Shown here in pieces: positions 37,660 to 46,336 of a stretch of 54,609 nucleotides of DNA (positions within the stretch are counted from its first letter, which is position 1; each line of letters starts with the position of its first letter). Origin of the DNA: an uncultured Granulosicoccaceae bacterium. Lineage in GTDB: Bacteria > Pseudomonadota > Gammaproteobacteria > Granulosicoccales > Granulosicoccaceae. Location of the stretch: NCBI GenBank assembly GCA_937957915.1, contig CALGNZ010000149.1, positions 1 to 54,609 on the forward strand. Direction: 5' to 3'. Made by a program: the position numbers and the translations under genes. A model generated the notes under the pieces. That model saw only the letters and a list, made by a program, of their open reading frames with translations, did no database searches and was not told the DNA's origin.

Positions 37660-39492
37660 ATGGCTTATGAAGCGCTGGCGCGTCGCTGGCGCCCCCGTCA
37701 ATTTAGTGAAATGCTGGGTCAGGAACACGTGCTGCGCGCGCTTTCCAATGCACTCGATCAGGATCGACTGCACCATGCTTATCTGTTTACCGGTACTCGC
37801 GGTGTCGGCAAAACCACTATCGCACGGATATTCGCTAAAAGCCTGAATTGCCAGAAGGGCGTTAGCTCTACGCCTTGCGGTGAGTGCTCTGCCTGCAAGC
37901 AGGTTGATGAAGGTCGCTTTCTTGATCTGATTGAAGTCGATGCCGCCTCTCGCACAGGTGTCGATGACACTCGCGAACTTCTCGACAATGTCGCCTATGC
38001 GCCGGGCAGTGGTCGCTACAAAGTGTACCTGATAGACGAGGTGCACATGTTTTCAAAAAGCAGTTTTAACGCACTGCTGAAAACCCTTGAAGAGCCACCT
38101 CCGCACGTGAAGTTCCTGCTGGCGACAACCGATCCGCAAAAACTGCCGGTCACTGTTCTGTCGCGATGCCTGCAGTTTAATTTGAAACAACTGCCAGCTC
38201 AGTCGCTGCTTCCGTATCTTGAAAAACTTTTAAAAAGTGAAAAAGTAGAGTACGAAACCGAGGGCGTTGCGCACATCGCGCAGGCCGCAGATGGCAGTGT
38301 GCGCGACTCCCTGAGCTTGCTCGATCAGGCCATTGCTCATGGTCAGGGACATGTCAAAGCTGACGATGTAGAGGCAATGCTCGGGCGGTTTTCGCCTTCT
38401 CGCCTTTACGATTTGCTCGATGCTGTGGCCAACGCACAGGGGGCCGAAATTTTCACTCAGGTCGAGGCGCTGGCCGAGTACGTACCTGATTACAACTTTG
38501 TGCTTGGCGAGCTGCTGGCGCTGTTGCATCAGGTGGCGCTGTTGCAAAATGTCGATAAAATAAGGCCGGGCGAAGCGCACGATGAAAAGCGGCTTCGGCA
38601 TTTCGCCTCAGCCATTTCAGCGGAAGACATTCAGCTGTGGTATCAGATCGGCTTAATTGGCCGGCGCGATATGCCCTATGCTCCTAACCCGCAGCAATCA
38701 TTTGAGATGACGCTCATCCGAATGTTGGCGTTCAAACCAGATACGGGCGCGCAGCGTGCGCCGCAGCAAGCTGGTGCCGGCACGGGTGTGGCACCAGCAG
38801 CCTCGCAGCCCGTGCCACCGCCTTCCGGCGCAGCTTTTCCAGTTGCGGCTCCCCCGGCAGCGCCTCCTGTTGAAGCACCGCTTGAAGCACCGCGGGGCGC
38901 CCCTGCAGCACGTACAGATTCTCCTGCTGCTGCACCTCGCCCCACTGACAGTACAACAACCGGTCGGGCCGCCAGTAATGCGGAGGTCAGTGCAACTGCA
39001 GCTATGAATGTCGCGACTGATCCAGAGGCTGCAGAGCCTGACACAGCGCCGGCGCCGACATTGCCGCCAGCGGTGCTGGATTGGAAACCAGATCAATGGT
39101 TGTCAATTGTCGATGAGTTGCCCGTGTCAGGTATGCCATTGCAACTTGCTCGAAACTGCGTGCTTGCATCGGCAACGGGTAACACTGTGCATCTGCTGTT
39201 AGATCCTGAATATTCAACGCTGACCGCGCCTCGCTGGAAAGAACGTTTACGCGAAAAAATGTCTGTGTACGCTAACGGCGAAGTGCAACTCAAGGTTGAA
39301 GTGCCAAAGACACTTGAGGGCAGCACCCCGGCGCTGGCTGCAAAGCAAGCTGAACAGGCCCGGCTTGAGCATGCGCGTTCCGCAATCGAGGATGATCCTG
39401 TGGTGCAGGAAATCTGTAAGCAATTCGATGGCACCGTCAGCACTGGCAGCATAAAACCTATCGTGTCAGATGAAGACCAGGAAGAGAAGTAA
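37660..39492 (+). CDS. dnaX: DNA polymerase III tau (and possibly gamma) subunit
   Basis: Clamp-loader ATPase that loads the beta clamp and, as tau, links polymerase cores and DnaB. The 610-residue protein (E. coli tau 643) has Walker A GTRGVGKT (45-52), a zinc site (Cys64, 73, 76, 79), the DEVH box (126-129), the sensor SRC motif and AAA+ domains to about residue 365. A Pro/Ala-rich linker (about 370-470) and a C-terminal alpha-binding domain follow. The A-rich slippery site that makes gamma in E. coli is not visible near the domain III end. It starts the conserved dnaX-ybaB-recR group. Confidence 0.94.
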   Translation: MAYEALARRWRPRQFSEMLGQEHVLRALSNALDQDRLHHAYLFTGTRGVGKTTIARIFAKSLNCQKGVSSTPCGECSACKQVDEGRFLDLIEVDAASRTGVDDTRELLDNVAYAPGSGRYKVYLIDEVHMFSKSSFNALLKTLEEPPPHVKFLLATTDPQKLPVTVLSRCLQFNLKQLPAQSLLPYLEKLLKSEKVEYETEGVAHIAQAADGSVRDSLSLLDQAIAHGQGHVKADDVEAMLGRFSPSRLYDLLDAVANAQGAEIFTQVEALAEYVPDYNFVLGELLALLHQVALLQNVDKIRPGEAHDEKRLRHFASAISAEDIQLWYQIGLIGRRDMPYAPNPQQSFEMTLIRMLAFKPDTGAQRAPQQAGAGTGVAPAASQPVPPPSGAAFPVAAPPAAPPVEAPLEAPRGAPAARTDSPAAAPRPTDSTTTGRAASNAEVSATAAMNVATDPEAAEPDTAPAPTLPPAVLDWKPDQWLSIVDELPVSGMPLQLARNCVLASATGNTVHLLLDPEYSTLTAPRWKERLREKMSVYANGEVQLKVEVPKTLEGSTPALAAKQAEQARLEHARSAIEDDPVVQEICKQFDGTVSTGSIKPIVSDEDQEEK

Positions 39493-39693
39493 GTGCGTCA
39501 GCAGTTTGCTACTGCTGAAGCCTGCGCTATAACCTTGTGGAAGCGAAGGGTAAGTGCTGCGGTGGCGTCTTCACCGTCGATCGGGCAAAAGTAGCCAGTT
39601 CCTGCCAGGCGGTAGCGGGAACGCAGTATAAAATATGCAGGATGCAAATCCGCTAACCGGATAACTAAACATTGAAAACGAAAAGGTATGGTT

Positions 39694-40014
39694 ATGAAAG
39701 GTGGTTTAGGCGCGATGATGAAGCAAGCGCAGCAGATGCAGGAAAAAATGCAGAAGGCGCAGGAGGAAGTAGCGAATCTGGAAGTCGAAGGCCAGTCCGG
39801 TGGTGGACTAGTGAAAGTTGTGATGACGGGGCGCCACGAACTTCGCTCAGTAAACATCGACGACAGCTTAATGGATGATAAGGAAATGCTCGAAGATCTC
39901 GTTGCGGCGGCAGTGAACGACGCCAGTCAGCGGCTGGAGACACAAACTCGAGAAATGATGGCTGGCGCTACTGATGGTCTGCAACTGCCGCCAGGCATGA
40001 AATTACCCTTCTAG
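39694..40014 (+). CDS. ybaB: YbaB/EbfC nucleoid-associated protein
   Basis: Small dimeric DNA-binding protein, 106 residues (E. coli 109), with the family sequence [20 protein letters not shown] and the C-terminal [11 protein letters not shown]. It coats DNA and is linked with recombination and replication. ATG 39694 has AAAGG seven bases upstream; the ATG six bases earlier is too close to that site. It sits between dnaX and recR as in most gammaproteobacteria. Confidence 0.93.
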   Translation: MKGGLGAMMKQAQQMQEKMQKAQEEVANLEVEGQSGGGLVKVVMTGRHELRSVNIDDSLMDDKEMLEDLVAAAVNDASQRLETQTREMMAGATDGLQLPPGMKLPF

Positions 40015-40049
40015 CACGTGGTTAAGAACCGCCTTACCAAGTAACCCCT

Positions 40050-40646
40050 ATGGCTGAACATCTGTTAGACGAGTTAGTGAATTCGTTGCGCGTATTGCCA
40101 GGCGTTGGGCCAAAGTCCGCGCAGCGCATGGCATACCAGCTACTGCAGCGTAACCGGGATGGCGGCTTGCGACTGGCCGAGATGTTAAGGCTCGCGATGG
40201 AAAATATTGGTGAGTGCAGGGTTTGCCGCAACTTTACTGAAGATGATGTCTGTCGAATCTGTGCTGATAATAATCGTGAGCATGGAAAATTATGCATTGT
40301 CGAATCGCCCTCAGATATGGCGGCACTGGAGAAAGCGACTGACTATCAAGGTCTGTACTTCGTGTTACACGGTAAGCTGTCGCCACTGGATGGCGTCGGT
40401 CCCGATCAATTGGGCCTGACCGGGTTATGTAACCGTTTCGATGACGGAGATATTAAAGAGGTAATTCTTGCTACTAATTCCACCGTTGAGGGCGAGGCAA
40501 CTGCCCACTACATTGGTGAACTCGCCAGAGCCAGAAGCCTTTCCGTCATGCGCATTGCTCACGGTGTGCCATTGGGTGGCGAGCTCGAATACGTAGATGG
40601 CGGAACGCTGTCGCATGCATTTGCAGGCAGAACCCGCGTTTCTTAA
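40050..40646 (+). CDS. recR: Recombination protein RecR
   Basis: Ring-forming protein that with RecO (and RecF) loads RecA at gaps. It has 198 residues (E. coli 201): helix-hairpin-helix [16 protein letters not shown], a Cys4 zinc finger ([16 protein letters not shown]), a Toprim domain starting [10 protein letters not shown] and the C-terminal Walker-B-like region. It ends the dnaX-ybaB-recR operon. Confidence 0.95.
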   Translation: MAEHLLDELVNSLRVLPGVGPKSAQRMAYQLLQRNRDGGLRLAEMLRLAMENIGECRVCRNFTEDDVCRICADNNREHGKLCIVESPSDMAALEKATDYQGLYFVLHGKLSPLDGVGPDQLGLTGLCNRFDDGDIKEVILATNSTVEGEATAHYIGELARARSLSVMRIAHGVPLGGELEYVDGGTLSHAFAGRTRVS

Positions 40647-41103
40647 TGCCCGGTTTTCTCGGTTCCGCGATTTCGTGATCCCGTGGTTTTGTGATCCAGT
40701 GGTTTGTGAATCTGTGGCGTCCTGATTCTCTGTTTTTTCGTCTGCTGCACCGAAAGCAACCCGCGCAGTCCGGAAGCAATCAGCTCTGCGCTGTCGTCGC
40801 CGGACTCCTTTCCTCGTAATCAAACCCTGGCGAGCGTCATTTTTTACAGTAAAAGGTTGTACTGTCAATTTTCTCGTAACCCGCGCCAGCCATAGCGGGC
40901 AGAAAACGCTCGATATTACCAATGGGTGGCATTGAAACTGCGGCGCAGTGCTGGCAGTAATTGATCTGTACATCGATCGGGTAATAGTTATCACCGAAAA
41001 ATATGTGGATAATTAACGAGTTGGGCAGGAGTCCGGCTCTGATCGGTGGCGTGTGCGGTTGCCCGATCAGACGATCTCAGTAAAGTGAGGCAGAGAGGTT
41101 CAC
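40647..41103. other. Gap between recR and the small exported protein
   Basis: The left part (40660-40725) holds degenerate copies of a GTGATCCAGTGGTTT-like unit, another decayed tandem repeat. The right part includes an unusual minus-strand open frame described separately. Confidence 0.4.
40837..41076 (-). pseudogene. Cys-rich open frame without a normal start codon
   Basis: An 80-codon open frame whose last 55 codons read like a real small protein: FFGDNYYPIDVQINYCQHC, then a helix-like part and FYCKK at the end, with three Cys (a CxxC plus one near the C-terminus). No ATG, GTG or TTG precedes this part in frame. An ATA stands exactly where a start would fit (ATA TTT TTC GGT). It may be a decayed gene with a mutated start, use a rare start, or be chance. 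I recognise no family. Confidence 0.25.
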
Positions 41104-41373
41104 ATGAAGAAATGTATTAAGGCTGTAGTGTTTATTTGTGGAATGTCCGCCGCTCCACTGGCACCGGTTTCCCTGGCAACGGCAGCGCCAATTGACCAGG
41201 AGGTTGCAAATATGTACAACGATGGCGTCGTCCGGTGCGAGAATGAAGGCTGTGCCAAGTACCTTTATGCGTGCTTTCGCTCATTTTCAGGCGGACCACT
41301 GCAGGAATTCTTAGCCTGTGGATCTCAGGCAGCACGGCTAAACAATAATAAAATGGTGGTTCCGAAGTCCTGA
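41104..41373 (+). CDS. Small exported hypothetical protein
   Basis: An 89-residue protein with a clear Sec signal peptide (MKKCIKAVVFICGMSAAPLA, cleavage near Ala28). The mature part has four Cys (in CENEGCAKYLYACF and LACG) that could form two disulfides in the periplasm. The ribosome site AGAGAGG is well placed. I do not recognise a family. It stands between recR and ttcA. Confidence 0.65.
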   Translation: MKKCIKAVVFICGMSAAPLAPVSLATAAPIDQEVANMYNDGVVRCENEGCAKYLYACFRSFSGGPLQEFLACGSQAARLNNNKMVVPKS

Positions 41374-41534
41374 AGGTACAGGGTTGTTTCCACAAACGGT
41401 CCGACCGGATGGAGTTCTCCGGGGAGAGCCAGGGTACACGGGCGCTGATGGTAGAGGTGAACGTGTCAGGCCAGACCCGCCAATATCCGGGGCTCCACTG
41501 CTACAACGCACTAATTCGGATAATCTCGGCACCG

Positions 41535-41553
41535 GATGAATGATCCGGGCTAG
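41535..41553. repeat. Third copy of the phoU/pstS-end element
   Basis: GATGAATGATCCGGGCTAG matches the element at 33038-33056 at 16 of 19 bases. It lies 36 bases upstream of the ttcA ATG. Confidence 0.5.
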
Positions 41554-41588
41554 AATTATGGCTATTTCCCTGCAAGCGCGATAACAGC

Positions 41589-42506
41589 ATGCTGAAACCG
41601 AAAACCCGATACGAAGCTAACAAGCTCGGCAAGCGCTTGCGCAAAAATACGGCTGAAGCCATCGTCGACTATCAGATGATCGAAGATGGTGACCGGGTGA
41701 TGGTTTGCCTCTCCGGTGGCAAAGACTCATACACCATGCTCGACATATTGATTGGTTTGTCACGCAGCGCACCAATCGATTTTTCGCTAACCGCGGTAAA
41801 TCTTGATCAGAAGCAGCCAAATTTTCCAGAGCATATTCTGCCCGAGTATTTAGAATCTCTGGGAGTTGACTACCATGTTATCGAGCGCGATACCTACTCC
41901 GTGGTTAAGCGTGTTGTGCCCGAAGGTAAAACAACCTGCGCACTGTGTTCCAGGCTGAGGCGTGGCACTTTGTATGGCTATGCACAGGAAAACGGTTTTA
42001 ACAAAATAGCCCTCGGCCATCACCGCGACGACATTATAGAAACGCTTTTTCTGAACATGTTCCATGGCGGCAGCCTTGAAGCCATGCCTCCAAAGCTAAG
42101 AAGCAACGACGGCAACAACGTCGTGATCAGGCCATTGGCGTACTGCAAGGAAAAAGACATTGCAGCCTATGCGGAGCAAAAAGGCTATCCGATCATTCCC
42201 TGTGATTTATGTGGTCAACAGCCTAACCTGCAACGTCAGCTAACCAAGCAAATGCTGCAGGAGTGGGATAAGCAATTTCCCGGTCGAGTTGAGTCGATAT
42301 TTACTGCAATTAAAAATGTAAAGCCGTCGCAATTGGCTGATGCCAACCTGTTTGATTTTGCCAGTCTGCGAGTTGATAGCGGTACTGATACAGCAGACGA
42401 CAGCGGAGCCGGTATTGGTGAGCAAACGATGAATGAGAGAGTGCTGCAATGGATGCCTTCTGCGACGGGTGTAGATACACCGATAAGCCCTGTTGATCAC
42501 CATTAG
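41589..42506 (+). CDS. ttcA: tRNA 2-thiocytidine(32) synthetase TtcA
   Basis: Fe-S enzyme that thiolates C32 in tRNA with ATP. It has 305 residues (E. coli 311), with PP-loop SGGKDS at 42-47, the cluster-binding CALC at 117-120 and the later CDLC motif, all typical. The C-terminal 45 residues after the conserved core are polar and probably unstructured. It appears to be a single-gene unit; an ATG start agrees with the family. Confidence 0.94.
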   Translation: MLKPKTRYEANKLGKRLRKNTAEAIVDYQMIEDGDRVMVCLSGGKDSYTMLDILIGLSRSAPIDFSLTAVNLDQKQPNFPEHILPEYLESLGVDYHVIERDTYSVVKRVVPEGKTTCALCSRLRRGTLYGYAQENGFNKIALGHHRDDIIETLFLNMFHGGSLEAMPPKLRSNDGNNVVIRPLAYCKEKDIAAYAEQKGYPIIPCDLCGQQPNLQRQLTKQMLQEWDKQFPGRVESIFTAIKNVKPSQLADANLFDFASLRVDSGTDTADDSGAGIGEQTMNERVLQWMPSATGVDTPISPVDHH

Positions 42507-42626
42507 ACTGGTACAAACGCCAATGCTTCTGGCATTAGCTCTTTAAACCCGTCTTTTGAATCTGCTCAGTGAGTTATTTCTATCAGGCACCCCTTTGAGG
42601 TTTTCGTGCCTGGTAAGTGTCCTTGA

Positions 42627-43184
42627 TCAGATTGGCAACAACTCGCGCACCAGCGTGTCAATCCGTGATGTGAGTGTTTTTACTGACGTGCGGCATTGTT
42701 CATCATTCCATTGTTCCAGCATTGCGAATATACCCCCGGTGATAAAGGTCAGTTGATCTCTCTTTAGTTTGTACTGTTTGCTTTAATTAAACTCCGTTGC
42801 GGCTAGTTGTTTTACAAGGGACTTGAAGCGATTCAGAATGACGAGGCCGGCAGCAGACGATGTATTTCGTTGCAGCAGATCGCAGTGAGTCTCTACATGT
42901 CCCAGCAAGTTGGGTATAAACATTAAAGTGGCGTGTTTATCCAGTCCTCTTGCGTTTGCCGGCTCGAGCAATTCCTGTTCGAGGCGATCAAAACACTGCT
43001 CCAGAACCTCCGCCTTATGTTTGAAGTGTGTGTAAAACGCAGATCGTGACACATCTGCATGATCGCACAGCAGTTGCACGTTAATGGTGTCCCAGTCGTA
43101 TCGCATCATGAGCTCTGGCAGTGCCTGAGTCAGGCTGTTGCGGGTTCTTTTTATCCGTCGATCCATGCCCTGGTTTCCGTTCAT
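42627..43184 (-). pseudogene. TetR/AcrR family regulator interrupted by an in-frame TAA
   Basis: The first 133 codons encode an N-terminal TetR helix-turn-helix (NVQLLCDHADVSRSAFYTHF) and part of the ligand domain, ending in a TAA at 42783-42785. The same frame then continues for 51 sense codons (LTFITGGIFAMLEQWNDEQ and on to RIDTLVRELLPI) to a TGA at 42627. Joined, the product would be about 185 residues, the normal TetR length, and the second part looks like a TetR C-terminus. So the gene carries a nonsense codon, is read through, or makes a truncated repressor. It is divergent from the sterol-desaturase-family gene. Confidence 0.75.
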
Positions 43185-43196
43185 ATCAAACGATTC

Positions 43197-43282
43197 TGTC
43201 CGCTAACAGACAGACTGTGCAGTGTTGCACTGGTCGTAGCTGATGTTTTCACAGAATATGGCCATCTGTCCAATACAAGACA
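43197..43282. promoter_or_regulatory. Two TGTC-N8-GACA dyads between tetR and the desaturase gene
   Basis: TGTCCGCTAACAGACA (43197-43212) and TGTCCAATACAAGACA (43267-43282) share the frame TGTC-N8-GACA and both begin TGTCC. Their centres are exactly 70 bases apart, about seven DNA turns. One abuts the TetR start and the other the desaturase start. They are good candidates for the TetR operators. Confidence 0.5.
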
Positions 43283-43291
43283 AGTGTCCAT

Positions 43292-44185
43292 ATGACTGAT
43301 CAAAATATGCCGGAAACTTTTTGTCGACAGCTGGTGCGTTGGGGCGTCTATCCAATGTCGTGGGTGCTTCTGCTCGTGATAATTGTGGTCATTCAATGCG
43401 GGCTAATGGCATCCAGAGATGCCTGGCTACTGTTCGTGATTAGTCTGGCATTAAGCTACGTGGTGCTTGAGCGCCTGGTGCCGTATCAGGCGCGCTGGTC
43501 GATGACAGCTGGCAGCTTTCTGAATGACCTGAAGTATCTGGTGGTTAATGGCGCTGCCGTCGGCGTTTTTTCGATGCTGCTGGGTGTCTACGCCATTACC
43601 ACAGCGGGTCAGATGAATGGATATGCTTCGGGTTGGCCATTTCTATTGCAGCTCATTGTCTTGCTGTTTATTTTTGAAGCCTTGCAATACGCGCTGCATC
43701 GGTTTGAGCACGAGGGGCCGGGCCGGTTCGGGCGTTTCATGTGGCGCGTACACAGCGCTCATCATCTGCCTGATAAGGTTTATGTGTTGATGCATGTGGC
43801 AGGGCATCCAATTAACGCAATACTGGTTCAGGGTATTATTATCGTTGTGCCGATCTGGGTTATGGGGTACGACGAATTGGTCGTTACGGTTTTTCTGATG
43901 CTTAATTCAATGCACGGACTCATCAGTCATTTTAATGTCGACGCCAGAATTGGTTTTATGAACTATATGTTTATCGGGCCGGAGTTGCATCGCTACCACC
44001 ACAGCGAAAAAATGTCTGAAGGTAAGAACTACGGGGCGACATTGTCACTGTTCGATCTTATTTTCGGCACCTTTGTATACAAGCCTGGGGTGGCTCCTGC
44101 AGAGTTGGGGGTACACAGTCCCCGTAGCTATCCGAAGTACGGAGAGTTCTTGCGAGTACTGCAACTGCCTTTCCGTGCAAATTAA
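43292..44185 (+). CDS. Sterol desaturase / fatty acid hydroxylase family protein
   Basis: Integral membrane di-iron enzyme, 297 residues, with four or five membrane helices. The histidine boxes are complete: HRFEH (136-140), HSAHH (154-158), a further His near 223 and HRYHH (233-237). The family hydroxylates or desaturates lipids; the bacterial substrates are mostly unknown. The divergent TetR-type gene and two shared dyads suggest it is repressed until a lipid-like signal appears. If the regulator is dead, expression may be constitutive. Confidence 0.88.
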   Translation: MTDQNMPETFCRQLVRWGVYPMSWVLLLVIIVVIQCGLMASRDAWLLFVISLALSYVVLERLVPYQARWSMTAGSFLNDLKYLVVNGAAVGVFSMLLGVYAITTAGQMNGYASGWPFLLQLIVLLFIFEALQYALHRFEHEGPGRFGRFMWRVHSAHHLPDKVYVLMHVAGHPINAILVQGIIIVVPIWVMGYDELVVTVFLMLNSMHGLISHFNVDARIGFMNYMFIGPELHRYHHSEKMSEGKNYGATLSLFDLIFGTFVYKPGVAPAELGVHSPRSYPKYGEFLRVLQLPFRAN

Positions 44186-44303
44186 AGCGCTTGTCAGGAG
44201 CTCGTTCACTGTTGGGTACTATGGCAAATATTAGGCATTTGCCCCTTCGAACTGATGTGCAGGTGTTCTGTTTTTGCCAGGTGCGGATCTGGTATGCGAA
44301 CCT

Positions 44304-44342
44304 GCGTTCTGTAATAGCGTTCTGTAGTAGCGTTCTGTAATA
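44304..44342. repeat. 13-bp tandem triplication
   Basis: Three copies of GCGTTCTGTAATA (the middle one with one change) in the gap between the desaturase gene and the GspG-like gene. Confidence 0.85.
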
Positions 44343-44370
44343 GAATGTTAAGCTATAAAGTGAGGGCACT

Positions 44371-44418
44371 GCTCCTATATTAAGTAGCTCCGATATTATA
44401 TAGCTCCGAAATTATTCG
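44371..44418. repeat. 16-bp tandem triplication
   Basis: Three diverged copies of GCTCCGATATTATATA, starting at 44371, 44387 and 44403, just upstream of the GspG-like gene. The AT-rich units contain TATTATAT stretches that may serve as -10 elements. Confidence 0.7.
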
Positions 44419-44469
44419 GTGGGTAGTGGTTGTTCGGGTGGTACTTATTGTTGAGCGAGGTACGAGTAA

Positions 44470-45051
44470 ATGCGAAACACGGTATGTGTGATTGGGTTGT
44501 TGCTGCCGTGTTCGGCCCATGCTTGTGTCATTTATACACCAACGATAAGCTACTTAATTATACTAACAGTTTTGCTTTTCGTATTGCTGTTTAGCGTTGA
44601 TTCTGCTTTTCGCTCGAAACAGACCAGAGTACGAAGATGGCAGTCACTGAGGCCGGTTTTGCCATTTTATGCTGTGGCGTTCATGTTGGTTGTGGTGTGG
44701 GCGATCGTAAATACCCCATCGGGTTGTCCCGGTCCGGCACGCGGAGCTAAAGCAAGAACTGAAATAGTAAACCTTGTCAGCGCTTTGCAAATGTACAAGC
44801 TTGATAACCTGGTCTACCCGAGCACTGAGCAGGGGTTGCGGGCATTGGTAGAAAAGCCGATTGGCTTGCCTGAGGCGGTTAACTGGTCTGAGGGAGGCTA
44901 TCTTCACAGATTGCCAAAGGACCCGTGGGGGCGAGAATATCACTATGAATATTTCGCGGAAATAGACGAAATTCATATTTATACTTTCGGCAGGGATGGC
45001 GTATTCGAAGGTGAAGGAGATGATGCAGATATCTCGAATCTTGATCGTTAG
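44470..45051 (+). CDS. GspG-like domain on a two-helix membrane anchor
   Basis: A 193-residue protein. Residues about 95-193 match the globular part of the type II secretion major pseudopilin GspG: ALQMYKLDNLVYPSTEQGL, GGYLHRLPKDPWGREY and the calcium-loop-like end GEGDDADISNLD. The N-terminus is not a prepilin leader: it is a signal-like stretch with Cys, then two membrane helices (about 27-46 and 67-84) with a basic loop between. There is therefore no visible GFTLIE cleavage site. No other gsp gene is present. It may be a membrane-tethered pseudopilin-like domain with its own role. Confidence 0.75.
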   Translation: MRNTVCVIGLLLPCSAHACVIYTPTISYLIILTVLLFVLLFSVDSAFRSKQTRVRRWQSLRPVLPFYAVAFMLVVVWAIVNTPSGCPGPARGAKARTEIVNLVSALQMYKLDNLVYPSTEQGLRALVEKPIGLPEAVNWSEGGYLHRLPKDPWGREYHYEYFAEIDEIHIYTFGRDGVFEGEGDDADISNLDR

Positions 45052-45238
45052 TAAAGGGTGCACAATAGTGTGCCGCGTAACCGGCTGATTGATAATTCGG
45101 CCCATCAGATACCATTCACCGCAAAGGACCGGTGTTGCTTTGTGTCTTGCATTTTTATCTCGATGCCCGGTATTTTTTGCACGATTGCGAGATAGTGTTG
45201 TCTGAATAGACTCGACCGTAAAATCAGGAGAAACCTGA

Positions 45239-45742
45239 ATGACTAATGAACAGCCCGCTCGGCGTAAATTTCTTGCTGTCACTGGAGTAGCCGCTACTGG
45301 GGTTGTCGCAGCGACCAGCATAGCCGGCATCTTTACTCCCGCCAGGGCACAAAACGTAGCGCCAACACGTACGATGCGAGGCGGGGCCAACAATTATCGT
45401 CCTGATGCCCCGATCGTTGATCGGATCGGCGGAGGAGGCTTCTGGATGACCGGGACTGTGCGCAGAGCAGGCGACGGCACCCCGTTAGCCGGGCAGCGTA
45501 TTCAGATATGGGCGCATACAACCGAAGGCCATGAGCGTGATCCACACAGCCATGGTGCCACTTTGACCGATGAGAACGGCGAGTTCAGGCTCGAGATGCC
45601 GCAGATTGTTCCCGCTTTCGGGCAAGCGCATGGTCACCTTGCGTATGACAGTGGTGACTTCGAAACCGTATTTCTGCGCCCGGTTATGTCGAGCGCAAAG
45701 GATACCAGCCTTAGCGCGCACTTCGTGCTGCAGCCAGTCTGA
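45239..45742 (+). CDS. Tat-exported intradiol-dioxygenase-like protein
   Basis: A 167-residue protein with a twin-arginine signal (ARRKFLAVTGVAATG) ending near ARAQ. The mature part resembles the beta-sandwich core of protocatechuate 3,4-dioxygenases: FWMTGTVRRAGDGTPLAGQRIQIW, an H-rich RDPHSHG, TDENGEFRLEMP and HGHLAYDSGDFETVFLRPV. It is shorter than the enzymes, and the two iron-ligand Tyr residues are not clear, so activity is uncertain. AGGAG eight bases before the ATG supports the start. The next gene follows after 18 bases, so both are probably expressed together. Confidence 0.7.
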   Translation: MTNEQPARRKFLAVTGVAATGVVAATSIAGIFTPARAQNVAPTRTMRGGANNYRPDAPIVDRIGGGGFWMTGTVRRAGDGTPLAGQRIQIWAHTTEGHERDPHSHGATLTDENGEFRLEMPQIVPAFGQAHGHLAYDSGDFETVFLRPVMSSAKDTSLSAHFVLQPV

Positions 45743-45760
45743 CTGAGGCGGTCCACGGGT

Positions 45761-46336
45761 GTGAGCCGATATCGAGTGGTGTTTGTTTGCGCAGCTGCCG
45801 TGATTGCCGCAGTTGTTGCGATTGGCGCCGCTGCGGCCAGTCCGCTACTGGCATGGCGTGATCCTCCTTACATAGTCGCTGGTCTCGCCGGTGTAATTGC
45901 AATGGCTCTGATGCTTTTCCAGCCGTTGTTGGCAGCAGGGTACCTGCCTGGTCTGACCACCATGCGTGGCCGACGCATTCATCGCTGGGTCGGCAGTGTC
46001 CTGGTCGTGTTGATTGTTGTTCATGTTGTCGGCCTTTGGGTGACGAGTCCGCCTGATGTGATAGACGCGCTTCTATTCGCCTCGCCAACGCCATTTTCAG
46101 TGTGGGGGGTAATTGCCATGTGGGGTGCATTTGCTGCTGCTACGCTGGCCGCAGTTCGGCGGTGGTGGCGACCGTCTGCACGGATATGGCGCCTGAGTCA
46201 CAAGACTTTAACGGTTGTGATCGTCCTGGGCACGGTGATTCATGCGATGCTGATCGAAGGAACTATGGAGGTAATGTCAAAAACAGTGCTGTGTGTGATG
46301 GTTGTTGCCGCAACAGCCATGGCGCTTGCAAGTTGA
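45761..46336 (+). CDS. Ferric-reductase-like transmembrane protein
   Basis: A 191-residue membrane protein with about five to six helices. Paired histidines typical of a b-type haem in ferric reductase/YedZ-like domains appear (HRWVGSVLVVLIVVHVVGL and LSHKTLTVVIVLGTVIHAML), each spaced by one helix. It starts at a GTG. Directly downstream of the Tat protein, it could feed electrons to it or to another periplasmic partner, in a way similar to MsrQ with MsrP. This is inference only. Confidence 0.75.
   Translation: MSRYRVVFVCAAAVIAAVVAIGAAAASPLLAWRDPPYIVAGLAGVIAMALMLFQPLLAAGYLPGLTTMRGRRIHRWVGSVLVVLIVVHVVGLWVTSPPDVIDALLFASPTPFSVWGVIAMWGAFAAATLAAVRRWWRPSARIWRLSHKTLTVVIVLGTVIHAMLIEGTMEVMSKTVLCVMVVAATAMALAS

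Noticed and set aside
43390..43410. ATTCAATGCGGGCTAATG inside the desaturase gene, similar to the phoU/pstS-end element
   Set aside because: It lies within conserved membrane-protein coding sequence and lacks the CATGAAT half, so the similarity is probably chance.
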